From positions 1 through 64,000 of the forward strand of contig CAZPVX010000006.1 of the NCBI GenBank assembly GCA_964590135.1: a stretch of DNA of 64,000 nt, read 5' to 3'. The position numbers and the translations under genes were made by a program. Origin of the DNA: JBDHWI01 sp964590135. Lineage in GTDB: Bacteria; Chloroflexota; Anaerolineae; J036; Brachytrichaceae. This document shows positions 45,648 to 54,149 of this stretch, piece after piece; position 1 is the stretch's first letter, and each line of letters begins with the position of its first letter. The notes under the pieces were generated by a model that was not told where the DNA came from, did no database searches, and was given only the letters and a program-made list of their open reading frames with translations.

Positions 45648-46757
45648 TTACTGAGGCATGGAACTCGCCACTGCGGATTTGGCGCTTGGGTGCTCTGCCT
45701 GGCGCACAAACTGATTTCGATACCAACGCAGATACAAGAGCGCGCCAAAGTCTGCCAACATGCTGAGCGTCGCCGAAAATTGATTGCTATAGAAAGCGAA
45801 CACGCCTCCCACCGACAGGCTGAGGACAAGCGCCACCTGCATCCAGAATAATCCAGCCGAGCGCTTGCCAGCGATAAACAGCAGGCAACCGAACAGCAAT
45901 ATGATGCCATCGACCATGCCGGATATGAAGCCAATCGCATCGACTTTATTGATGGGCGATGCGCCAGAAGTGGTCATCAGCTGCAGAAAACTGAACGGGT
46001 CAACCTCCATCACACCCAGCGCGCCGGCCTCCAACAAGCTCGTCACCCCACGCAATATCAGCAACGTGACGAGCGTCACGGTAATCAGTCGCACATGCCG
46101 GATAAAAAAGCGTTCAGCAGCATGTTCGGAAGCTGTCCGCGCTACCGCCCATCGCGACTTTCGAGCCGCAAGCACATCTCTGCTGTGCACGAACGCATGC
46201 AGCGCATCCGCCAGTGGATCCACACCATCGGTCGCGCTGGTGCGTTTCAATGCATCATGCAGTGCGTCAAACTCCGCCAGGCGCGACGCTGGCTGCGATC
46301 CGTCAACAAAGCGCATTGCCATCTCCAGCAGCGCAGCCATCACTGTACGCGAATGACGTTGCTGTGATGCGCGCCGAATCAACCTATACCCAAGCGCAAC
46401 AGCGAGGAAAATTGCATAGATGATCGGCGCAGCTGGGCGAAAGAAGTAGTCGTTGTTGCGGGTGATGAATTTGCCAACTTCATCAACAAACAGGCCGATG
46501 CCGACGCCCATCCCTACCGCTGCCAGCGGATGCAACGAGGGTGCAGCGAAGATCAACAACATGATGCCGGACAGCGCCATCAGCAGCCCGCCCCAAAGCA
46601 GGTGTGCAATATGCAACGATGCACTTCCCACCTGTGGATAGCCCGCAAGCCACAAAAAGAAGCGCGTCAGCACTACGGATGCGCCGAAGCTGACGAGCAG
46701 ATAAAACATCAGTTGTGGCGCGCGCACTCGCAAGACGGGATATGAAAAGCGCTGCAT
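45648..46757 (-). CDS. Membrane protein of unknown function
   Basis: A protein of 369 residues from ATG 46757; the frame upstream to 46892 overlaps the hairpin at 46783-46820 and is not credible. About eight membrane helices are seen, four before (LMFYLLVSFGASVVLTRFFLW, HIAHLLWGGLLMALSGIMLLI, YAIFLAVALGYRLI) and three or four after a cytoplasmic region (~150-235). GLFVDEVGKFITRNNDYFF is a conserved-looking loop. No family is recognised. Confidence 0.6.
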   Translation of the reverse strand: MQRFSYPVLRVRAPQLMFYLLVSFGASVVLTRFFLWLAGYPQVGSASLHIAHLLWGGLLMALSGIMLLIFAAPSLHPLAAVGMGVGIGLFVDEVGKFITRNNDYFFRPAAPIIYAIFLAVALGYRLIRRASQQRHSRTVMAALLEMAMRFVDGSQPASRLAEFDALHDALKRTSATDGVDPLADALHAFVHSRDVLAARKSRWAVARTASEHAAERFFIRHVRLITVTLVTLLILRGVTSLLEAGALGVMEVDPFSFLQLMTTSGASPINKVDAIGFISGMVDGIILLFGCLLFIAGKRSAGLFWMQVALVLSLSVGGVFAFYSNQFSATLSMLADFGALLYLRWYRNQFVRQAEHPSAKSAVASSMPQ

Positions 46758-46782
46758 GAAATAACCCGAGTTCCGACTATAC

Positions 46783-46820
46783 GACAGTTCCCGATGCGCT
46801 CGCGCGCATCGGGAACTGTC
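46783..46820. other. Perfect 17-bp hairpin
   Basis: GACAGTTCCCGATGCGC (46783-46799) and GCGCATCGGGAACTGTC (46804-46820) pair around TCGC. No T-tract follows on either strand. It lies 15 bases after the stop of a 42-residue minus-strand reading and 26 bases before the next gene start, so it may be a terminator, an RNA-stability element or a regulator binding site. Confidence 0.75.
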
Positions 46821-46834
46821 TAGGCGTTTTGCGC

Positions 46835-46963
46835 TCAGTAGTTCAGGAAATCTGCAACGGTGTTCCCTGTGCAAGTCTGCCCGTCGGGGCAAATGAATTG
46901 TGTCACCGGGGCCATTGAATGGGCCGGCGCTTCCCTCACCATGGAGATCACGCCACCATGCAT
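46835..46963 (-). CDS. Possible 42-residue small protein
   Basis: ATG 46963 to TGA 46835 gives a short reading ending PVTQFICPDGQTCTGNT and VADFLNY. The frame stays open upstream for some 20 codons without a start, so its start is uncertain (ATG 46942 is another choice). The two Cys in ICPDGQTC could form a small loop. No Shine-Dalgarno sequence is clear and it may be a non-coding interval. Confidence 0.3.
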   Translation of the reverse strand: MHGGVISMVREAPAHSMAPVTQFICPDGQTCTGNTVADFLNY

Positions 46964-47004
46964 GAGGCCAATGCTATAAAACGCGACAGTGACACTCTCC
47001 AGAT

Positions 47005-47466
47005 TCAGACGGCGAAGGCGCGTTTCACGTCAGCATGATTGAGCCAGTAGAGGATCACTGCATTGATCGCGAGCGGCCCGACGTGGCCGGCCAGCGCCTG
47101 ACCAAGGTTGCCGCCACTCGTCAGTGTGACAATGACGGCGATGACGTTAAACACGATGTTGATGATGGCGACGATGAGCGCCAGGCGATAAGCCCATTGC
47201 TTGAGTTGCAGCAAGCCAACGCCGAGAATGATGGCGGCGATGGCAAGCACGGCAGTTCCCAAACCAAATATGCCAAGGATCATGCCGGCGCCGGCGGCTG
47301 TCTGATTCGCAGCAACGCCGCCATCAGCGCCGCCCAGCAGTTGCCCAAGGCCAAATAGTCCGAGGGTGCCTACGCAACCGCCACCTATGAGGCCAAGCAC
47401 GCCGCTGATGATTTCAAATACGCCGAGAAGTGTCACAAATGTGGGGCGAGATTGGGATGTATTCAT
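47005..47466 (-). CDS. Small four-helix membrane protein
   Basis: A protein of 153 residues with four hydrophobic segments (VTLLGVFEIISGVLGLIGGG, LGIFGLGTAVLAIAAIILGVGLL, ALIVAIINIVFNVIAVIVTL, PLAINAVILYWL) and a Gly-rich loop. ATG 47466 has AGGAA about 11 nt upstream. The layout resembles DUF2127/DUF4064-type proteins. The function is unknown. Confidence 0.65.
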   Translation of the reverse strand: MNTSQSRPTFVTLLGVFEIISGVLGLIGGGCVGTLGLFGLGQLLGGADGGVAANQTAAGAGMILGIFGLGTAVLAIAAIILGVGLLQLKQWAYRLALIVAIINIVFNVIAVIVTLTSGGNLGQALAGHVGPLAINAVILYWLNHADVKRAFAV

Positions 47467-47488
47467 GATGATTTTGTTCCTTTAGCAG

Positions 47489-47543
47489 TTGAAATGCCCG
47501 CCAAGCGAAGCTGACACAGCTTGAAGTTGTCCAGGCATTTCAA
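47489..47543. other. Inverted repeat between the META lipoprotein and small membrane genes
   Basis: TTGAAATGCC (47489-47498) and GGCATTTCAA (47534-47543) are exact complements. An inner AAGCTG/CAGCTT pair lies between them. There is no U-tract on the minus strand. It could be a stability hairpin or a weak terminator between these two co-oriented genes. Confidence 0.5.
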
Positions 47544-47569
47544 CCGCCGAGATAAAGATGAGCGATCAA

Positions 47570-49177
47570 CTATTTGACGCGCTGGAATTCGAGCGTGCCG
47601 TCATTTGATCCAAGCATAATCGTCAGCGCCTCGCCTTGAACTGAGTAGCCAGTGGCCGACTGCAAATCCTTCATGAAGGCATCGGCGAGTGAACCTTCGC
47701 CGCATGAAGCCATGGTTGTGATGAGCATGCCCAACTTGAGCTTCCCATCCCCGGCGTCGAACGGACCGCCGCCCTGGTTGCAGTCAGCCTGGATCGTGAC
47801 CCGCCAGTCGTCGCCGAACGCCAGCGTGTATTTGCTTGGGTCAGGCACGACTGTCGCCGCGCCGGTTGCCGGGGCGATCTTGGTCAGTTGCCATGTGCCT
47901 GCTGTCAATTCCGCCGGCGGGGCGCTGGTTGCGCCGCCCGCGTCGCTTGTGTCAGCGGTCACCTTTTGCAGTTGCAAACCCGCCGTGCCATAGTTCTCGG
48001 GATGATTGAAGTCGACCGCAGTGAGCGACGCCCCGTTCAATGTAAACGTGATGACGTTGACGTCGGTCACGGGCGCGCTGGCGGTTCCGGTGAGGGTGAC
48101 TATCATGGAGACCGCGTCGTTGGCAACCCATGTGCCTGTCTGCTCCTCAACTGGTTCGCCATTTCTTTGATCCGTCAACATGCTGGCCGTGCCATCCGCG
48201 CTCAGCGTCAATGTCACTGGCCGACCGGCATCGGGGCCAGGCAAACTGGCGGTGTAGACGCCGCTGAAATCAGCTGCGCCAGCGCCGGCCTCCGCGCCAA
48301 TGGAAATCGACTGCACGAAGGAATCCAGAAGCGCTAACGGCGGCGCAAATGCATCCGCCCCTGCCCCATCCAGCGTTGCCGCACTCTTCGCCAGATATGC
48401 ATCGAGGTTCGCCATATGCGCCGCTTCATCAAAGTCCTTGGGCAACTCTGCCGGGAACAGCGTCGTGCTCAGTGGCGACGTGAATGCGATGTAGTGCTTG
48501 CCGTCTTCCGTCAATCCCTGGAAGGTGTAGACGAAGTTCTGCGCTAAAAATGGCGAGGGGTCTTGCTTGAAAGCAGATAGATAACGAATGCCTTTGCCAT
48601 TCTTGAAGGCCACGTCTTTGACCGCAGCATGAATTGCCTGGCTGGCATTCACGATTGGTAGGTAAGGCAGCGTCTCTGTCATCGCCCCGGTCAAGGCCGC
48701 GCTGCCGCCGCCGGCAAGCAGTTTGCTCAGCGCATCGGCCTGCGATTGCTCTGGCTTGCCGGCCAGATCTGCCACCGCATACACAAACAGTTGCGGCACG
48801 ATGGGCGCATCCTTGGCCAGCTCAAAACTCGTGGTGGCGCTGATGACGACGCGGCGCGGACCAGAGTCCATGTCTGGTGGGGCGTTCGGGTCACTGTTTT
48901 CCTGAAAAAGAGCGCCAGTCCAGGCGCCGGCGAGCGCGGGAGCAGCGTCAAATGTCACATTCTCGATTGACACGGTTTTGACTTCACCCTCAGCGACTGC
49001 CGGCGCAGCCTCAGGAACAGTCGTCTCCGTGGCTGCCACCGGCTGCGTTGTCGGCTCGACCGTCGCCGTTGGCGCGGCTGCCGGCGGCGCGGCGGGACTG
49101 ATAGGCGCCGGCGCAGCACACGCCGTCAAAACCAAACTGATTGCCGCTGCAATCAACGGCAGTGTTGTTTTTTGCAT
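47570..49177 (-). CDS. Lipoprotein with META (HslJ-like) domain
   Basis: A protein of 535 residues from ATG 49177, with AGGAG about 11 nt upstream. Lipoprotein signal ISLVLTACA, then an Ala/Pro/Thr linker (~25-70). The middle part (~75-330) is a secreted domain of unknown kind. At ~320-425 a TASMLTDQRNGEPVEEQTGTW segment looks like an NlpE-like beta-barrel repeat. The C-terminal ~110 residues resemble a META/DUF306 domain (GTWQLTKIAPATG, YTLAFGDDWRVTIQADCNQGGGPFDAGDGKLKL, TMASCGEGSLADAFMKDL). META domains occur in heat-shock and motility-related outer proteins. It is directly downstream of, and co-oriented with, the LuxR gene. Confidence 0.75.
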   Translation of the reverse strand: MQKTTLPLIAAAISLVLTACAAPAPISPAAPPAAAPTATVEPTTQPVAATETTVPEAAPAVAEGEVKTVSIENVTFDAAPALAGAWTGALFQENSDPNAPPDMDSGPRRVVISATTSFELAKDAPIVPQLFVYAVADLAGKPEQSQADALSKLLAGGGSAALTGAMTETLPYLPIVNASQAIHAAVKDVAFKNGKGIRYLSAFKQDPSPFLAQNFVYTFQGLTEDGKHYIAFTSPLSTTLFPAELPKDFDEAAHMANLDAYLAKSAATLDGAGADAFAPPLALLDSFVQSISIGAEAGAGAADFSGVYTASLPGPDAGRPVTLTLSADGTASMLTDQRNGEPVEEQTGTWVANDAVSMIVTLTGTASAPVTDVNVITFTLNGASLTAVDFNHPENYGTAGLQLQKVTADTSDAGGATSAPPAELTAGTWQLTKIAPATGAATVVPDPSKYTLAFGDDWRVTIQADCNQGGGPFDAGDGKLKLGMLITTMASCGEGSLADAFMKDLQSATGYSVQGEALTIMLGSNDGTLEFQRVK

Positions 49178-49298
49178 CAAAATTTTCTCCTGTGTTGTGT
49201 GAGGCTCCAACCGCATAATGTTATTGCGATCAGCAATGCACGTCACATCGAAAATATGGCAAAAAAGTGGTAGGCCGGCAGCCTTTTGTCATTTGCTC

Positions 49299-52043
49299 TC
49301 AATGCAGAGACGCGGCAAATGAAGCAGGTTCGTTCAAGATGCCCAATTGCCTCGCTTTCAACACCGCTTGGCGCCGGCTACGCACACCCAGCTTGTTGAA
49401 AATATTCGTGGCATGACGCTGCACCGTTTGCGTGCTGATGTATAGCCGCTGGGAAATTTCCTTGTTGGACAGGCGCTGTTCAAAATAACGCAGCACCTCC
49501 TCTTCGCGCGGCGTCATGAGCGCGCTCGGCAGGCTGTAGTTGAGGCGGGTTGCCGCAAAAGCGGCGCGCAACTTGGCAACGTAGGCCGGCGCGACATCCT
49601 GCTCAGCCAATTGAGCGAGGACCTCATCCAGCCCGGGGCCGGCATCGAGAAATACGCGCACATAACCCCTGGACTGCGCTTGTTGAACCGCATGTGCCAG
49701 CGTCGTTCGCGCTTGTTGCATCTGGCCATCGGCGTAATAGACAGCTGCCTGGGTGGCTTGCAAGCGGATGGCAACGCGTTGATAGTGCCCGCGATTGGCA
49801 AGCGGCAGCAACCGCTCCAACCAGCGTTGCGCCTGCGCCAGATCCTCGGCCATGCCCAAGCCAAGCAGCGTCACGATGCGCGTGTAGTCGACAGTCTCGG
49901 GCATGGCAGTCACTTGAATCAACTGCGTCACATCGGTTGGCAGCGTATCGAGCCATGCGCGGCATGCATCAAGATCGCCTTGAAGGAGCGCAATATGCGC
50001 CTTCAAGGCGCGCGTCATGGGCAGAGTATGGCCGGCGTGTTCGGCATCCACACTTTCCAGCATCTCGATGGCGGCATTGGCATTTTGCGCATGCCCCAGC
50101 GCCTGATTGGTGAATGCCAAGCCACACAGGGCCAGGCGCGTGAGACCGTGACTGATTTGCATACGCGTGTTCACAATATCCGTGAAGTGACGCATTGCAT
50201 CGTCCAGGTCGTTCCGCTCATACGCCACGAAGCCCAGCGACAGGCGCGCCCACCCTGCGCTCAGCACCGCGCCGGCGTCTTCGCACAACTGGAGCATGCG
50301 CGTGGCCGCATCATTCAGTTGGCGCAATTCGCCAAGGCTGAGAAAGATTTGGCACAGCGCGCCCAGCAGGCGGATTGAGTATTGCGCATTCTCCGCTCGG
50401 TCGATATTTACCCGCAATTGATCTGCTATCCACTGTATTGCAGCATCGTATTGCCCGGTTGGAATGCTCGCCTGCGCAAGGAGATTGACTGCGCTGCCAC
50501 GATTGGACAAATAGCGCTTCGGAAGCTGCATCAACGCTGCGTTCGCTTGCGCCAATGCCCTCGCCGCGTCGTCGCACGCCAAACATGCTTCCGCCCGCAT
50601 GATGGAGATGCTTCCGAGCATCCAAGCCTGGCGCAGCGCAGTCTCTTGCGCGCCAGTTGCGCTCATTCGCAAAGATCGCGCCGGTGGCTGACTCATCAGA
50701 TGCTCCACCTGCGCGGCCAATTGCGAGATCATTTTTTGCGTGCCGACATGCATCTCATAGAGCAACCACACCCTGGCAGTCAGAAGGTATGGTCGCGTTT
50801 CCACAACGTGTTCGGGCAATGCATCCAGCCAGCGCCCCAAGCTATGCCATGATTCCTGGTGCATGGCGCGCATGACATTGTCCTCAACCAGATCGGCAGC
50901 GCGCTCCGGCTCACCCGCCAGCAGCGCGTGCTTCACGCCTTCATCAACCAGTCCGGCTTTGGCAAACCAGTCATGGGCAGCCAAGTGCAACCGAGTCAAA
51001 TCGCACTCGCTCACCTGCTCACGCAACATGCGCTGCAACACCTCCTGGAATAGATGATGGTAACGAAACCATGTGCCGGCATCGTCCAGCGGCACAACAA
51101 ACAAATTCATCTCTTCCAGCCAGTGGATGAAAGCCTGGCCGCGCATCTGCGGCTGTTGCGCGCCGGCGGCAAACAGCGCGTCGCACGCGTCCGCGCAGAA
51201 ACGATCCAGAATGGCCGAATTGAGCAGGCAATTGCGCTCGTCCTGGGACTTCTGCTTGAGCACCTCATCGAGGAAATAGCCCATGATGTGCCGCTGCGTG
51301 CCCTGAAACGCCGCGATGAGCTCAGCAGGTCGCTTATGATCCTTTATCGACAGCGCCACCAGCCGCAATCCGGCGGCCCAGCCCTCATTTCTCTCTTGAA
51401 GCTGGCCCAAAGTTGCGTCGTCAAGCGTTAGGCCGGCGGCGGCTGTCAAGAAGCCGCGCGTCTCGTCATCGGTAAACTGCAGCTCGTTCGCCCGAATCTC
51501 TGTGATCTGCCCGCCACGAGCGCGCATGCTGCTCAAGGACCATGGCGGTTTGGCGCGAGTGAGCACAATCAAACGCACATTTTGAGGCTGATATCGAATC
51601 ATCCATGCCATCAATTGGTGGATCGCAGGGTCGCGGATGACGTGATAGTCGTCGAGCACCACAAAAAACACCTGGCGAACCTGCTCCAGATCATTGATCA
51701 ATGTCTCAGCCAGGCGCTCAACTGATGGCGCTTGTGGGTTGTTAAGCAGCCCAAGGATTTGCTCACAGGCTCCCGGCGCAACTTTCTGCACGGCGGCAAC
51801 GACATAGCTCAGAAAGCCGGCAAGTGTATTGTCAGCCTCGTCGAGCGAAAGCCACGCGGATGGGTGCTGCTGATATGCAAGCCAGGAAGCGACAAGCGAG
51901 GTTTTGCCAAAGCCCGCCGGCGCGCAGACCACCGTGAGCTTGCAGGCAAGGGCGCGATCCAACTGCTGCAGCAGACGCGGCCGCACGACCAAATCATCAG
52001 CGCTCAGGGGCCGATGCAACTTAGTTTCCAGGCGAGCATGCAT
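49299..52043 (-). CDS. MalT-type LuxR-family ATP-dependent regulator
   Basis: A protein of 914 residues. STAND ATPase with Walker A at 41-48 (APAGFGKT), Walker B VFFVVLDDYHVI and the WLSLDEADNTLAGFLSYVVAA motif. A long helical TPR-like sensor part (~370-840) follows. The C-terminal LuxR helix-turn-helix (PSALMTPREEEVLRYF, NKEISQRLYISTQTVQRHATNIFNKLGV) occupies ~845-905. These proteins oligomerise on binding a small inducer and ATP, then activate transcription. The adjacent META lipoprotein gene on the same strand is a possible target. Confidence 0.92.
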   Translation of the reverse strand: MHARLETKLHRPLSADDLVVRPRLLQQLDRALACKLTVVCAPAGFGKTSLVASWLAYQQHPSAWLSLDEADNTLAGFLSYVVAAVQKVAPGACEQILGLLNNPQAPSVERLAETLINDLEQVRQVFFVVLDDYHVIRDPAIHQLMAWMIRYQPQNVRLIVLTRAKPPWSLSSMRARGGQITEIRANELQFTDDETRGFLTAAAGLTLDDATLGQLQERNEGWAAGLRLVALSIKDHKRPAELIAAFQGTQRHIMGYFLDEVLKQKSQDERNCLLNSAILDRFCADACDALFAAGAQQPQMRGQAFIHWLEEMNLFVVPLDDAGTWFRYHHLFQEVLQRMLREQVSECDLTRLHLAAHDWFAKAGLVDEGVKHALLAGEPERAADLVEDNVMRAMHQESWHSLGRWLDALPEHVVETRPYLLTARVWLLYEMHVGTQKMISQLAAQVEHLMSQPPARSLRMSATGAQETALRQAWMLGSISIMRAEACLACDDAARALAQANAALMQLPKRYLSNRGSAVNLLAQASIPTGQYDAAIQWIADQLRVNIDRAENAQYSIRLLGALCQIFLSLGELRQLNDAATRMLQLCEDAGAVLSAGWARLSLGFVAYERNDLDDAMRHFTDIVNTRMQISHGLTRLALCGLAFTNQALGHAQNANAAIEMLESVDAEHAGHTLPMTRALKAHIALLQGDLDACRAWLDTLPTDVTQLIQVTAMPETVDYTRIVTLLGLGMAEDLAQAQRWLERLLPLANRGHYQRVAIRLQATQAAVYYADGQMQQARTTLAHAVQQAQSRGYVRVFLDAGPGLDEVLAQLAEQDVAPAYVAKLRAAFAATRLNYSLPSALMTPREEEVLRYFEQRLSNKEISQRLYISTQTVQRHATNIFNKLGVRSRRQAVLKARQLGILNEPASFAASLH

Positions 52044-52132
52044 CAGGCCATCTTATCCCACCAACGCAGTTGATTCGCATGGCAGCCATGCAACCGCGCG
52101 CAGCCTCTTTCCCCCTTGTCCCTACCAGAAAA

Positions 52133-52984
52133 CTACAGCAGAGATTTCACGTAATCGATGTTGTCGCGAATGCGCTGACGCAGCGGAACTTCAGTTGAGA
52201 AATCCTCAAACGACACCCAGCCGTCGTAGCCAACAGCGTGCAAGGCATCGAGCAGCCGGCGCATATCGACCACGCCTTTCGTGATTGGGGCGGCGCCGGC
52301 CTTCCACTCCGCGCTGCCATCTGGGCGCGCGCCGGCCACCGCCCACTGCGAATTCTTCAGGTGCACATGCCCCAGGTATGGCCCCAGCACCTCCAGCCCC
52401 AGCCGGTAGTTCTCATAGCCCTCATAGACCATGTTGCCGGCGTCGTGGATGATGCCGATGTAGCGCGGGTCGTAGCGCTGCGCCAGCGCGCGACAGGCGC
52501 TGGCGCTCGGCACCACGTTGTTCATGTGCATCTCGATCAGCGCGCGCACGCCATATTGTTTTGCCATCGCCTCCACGTCGCGAAACTCGCCGGCGGTCTT
52601 GTCCATCAATTTGAGGTAGGGCATGCTGTCGTCATAGTTCGGCGCGCGCACGCGCAACGCCGAGACGCCCATCACCTGCGCGCCTTTCATCGCCTGCTCC
52701 ACCATCGTCGGCTCATCGCACAGCACATACGTGCCGAGGTTTGGGATGGCAAGGCCGGCGTCATTTGCAAGCTTGCGGATGCGCGGCGCGTCATCCACCA
52801 GCGTTGACAGCGGCAGCGTGCAGCGATTGCCCGACCAGAAGCCGATGGCCGCGCCAGGGTTGTTTTGCTGCGGGTCGTCGATGATGCGCCACTCAACGCC
52901 GTCGTAGCCGGCGGCCTTCAACTCGCGCACAGCCTCTTCAGGCGTCCATTCGGGCAGCGAAACGGTAAAAATTGCAAATTTCAT
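52133..52984 (-). CDS. Sugar phosphate isomerase/epimerase (TIM barrel)
   Basis: A protein of 283 residues from ATG 52984; the upstream part of the frame is antisense to the next gene. Xylose-isomerase-like barrel: MKFAIFTVSLPEW, DGVEWRIIDDPQQN, MHMNNVVPSASAC, IGIIHDAGNMVYEGYENYR, YLGHVHLKNSQW, GYDGWVSFEDFS. Metal ligands are Glu in VEWR/IEMH, His/Asp in IIHDAGN, His in HVHLKN and Glu in SFEDF. It begins 10 bases after the Gfo/Idh gene, so both likely act on one sugar. Confidence 0.85.
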   Translation of the reverse strand: MKFAIFTVSLPEWTPEEAVRELKAAGYDGVEWRIIDDPQQNNPGAAIGFWSGNRCTLPLSTLVDDAPRIRKLANDAGLAIPNLGTYVLCDEPTMVEQAMKGAQVMGVSALRVRAPNYDDSMPYLKLMDKTAGEFRDVEAMAKQYGVRALIEMHMNNVVPSASACRALAQRYDPRYIGIIHDAGNMVYEGYENYRLGLEVLGPYLGHVHLKNSQWAVAGARPDGSAEWKAGAAPITKGVVDMRRLLDALHAVGYDGWVSFEDFSTEVPLRQRIRDNIDYVKSLL

Positions 52985-52994
52985 GCTGTAATTC

Positions 52995-54101
52995 TCAACT
53001 CTGTGCCTGCAGCTTCGCCAACAGCGCCGAGTAGGCGCCGCGATCCAGCGGCAATGTGACCGGCTGTTGCGTGTGCGATGAGTACGTGATGGCGTTGGCG
53101 AGTTCGAGCGAGGGCAGCGCCTCGCGGCCATCGATCAATGGCCGCCGGCCCTCGCGGATCGCCGCCTCAAGATCGCGATACACCGCCAGATGCCCGCCGC
53201 CATCGCCTTCAAAGCTGAGGTGCTCTTGCGTGAACGCCGGCGACGCCCACATGCCTTGCGACGTTTCAGCAAACGTGCGAATGTCGGGCTGAAACCGCGT
53301 CAAAACCAGCGTGTTGTCGGTCAGCTCCACTGCGCCGCGCTCGCCAATGATCGTGATGCGCTGCTTTGGCCCGCCCTGCATCTCGGCGGTGCTGGACGAG
53401 AAATAGCCCGGTGCGCCATTCTGCATCTCCAGCATGGCCTGCGCGGTGTCTTCGCATTCGATGTGGTGCATGCGCGTGCGCGTCCAGCCCCACACCTTCG
53501 CCGGCCGGCCGGCGAAGTAATACATCAAATCCATCGTGTGCGGCGACTGGTTCATCAGGATGGCGCCGCCCTCAGTGCGCCACGTGCCGCGCCAGGGCGA
53601 TGAGCGGTAATATGCCTCAGTGCGAAACCAGCATTCCGTCACCTGCACGCGCACCAGCGCGCCAAGCTCGCCATCATCGATGAATTTGCGGGCGCGCTGC
53701 ACCGCCGGCTTGAAGCGCTGCTGAAAATTCACCGCGAGAATGCGGCCGGCCCTGTCCGCTGCATCGATCATGCGATCGGCATCAGCCACCGAGATCGCCA
53801 TCGGCTTTTCAACCAGCACGTGCGCGCCGCGCGAGAAGGCGTCGATGGCGATCGCGGGATGAAACGGATGCGGCGTGCAGACCGAGACAACGTCGGGTTT
53901 GGTCGCCTCGATCATGGCGATGTGATCAGTGAAGAAGGGGACGCCGGCGGCATCGGCGCTTGGCCTGCCACGCTCGGTATTCACGTCGCACATGCCGACA
54001 ATGCGCGCATTGGACATCTTCGACAACGCGGCCACATGCGATTCGGCAATGCCGGCGCCGCAACCTGCGATTGCATAGCGAAGTTCGGTTGAGTTGCTCA
54101 T
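52995..54101 (-). CDS. Gfo/Idh/MocA-family NAD(P)-dependent oxidoreductase
   Basis: A protein of 368 residues from ATG 54101. The Rossmann motif IAGCGAGIAESHVAAL lies at the N-terminus, with catalytic EKPMAIS (Glu-Lys-Pro) and ILAVNFQQRFKPAVQRA. The substrate half has RTEGGAILMNQSPHTMDLMYY. It oxidises a sugar or inositol alcohol group. It is coupled to the downstream isomerase gene. This one is full length, unlike the fragment at 17647-18156. Confidence 0.88.
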   Translation of the reverse strand: MSNSTELRYAIAGCGAGIAESHVAALSKMSNARIVGMCDVNTERGRPSADAAGVPFFTDHIAMIEATKPDVVSVCTPHPFHPAIAIDAFSRGAHVLVEKPMAISVADADRMIDAADRAGRILAVNFQQRFKPAVQRARKFIDDGELGALVRVQVTECWFRTEAYYRSSPWRGTWRTEGGAILMNQSPHTMDLMYYFAGRPAKVWGWTRTRMHHIECEDTAQAMLEMQNGAPGYFSSSTAEMQGGPKQRITIIGERGAVELTDNTLVLTRFQPDIRTFAETSQGMWASPAFTQEHLSFEGDGGGHLAVYRDLEAAIREGRRPLIDGREALPSLELANAITYSSHTQQPVTLPLDRGAYSALLAKLQAQS

Positions 54102-54149
54102 AGTCTGTGCAACGAGTATGGATGCAAGCCGCGCACAACGCAACGCAAA

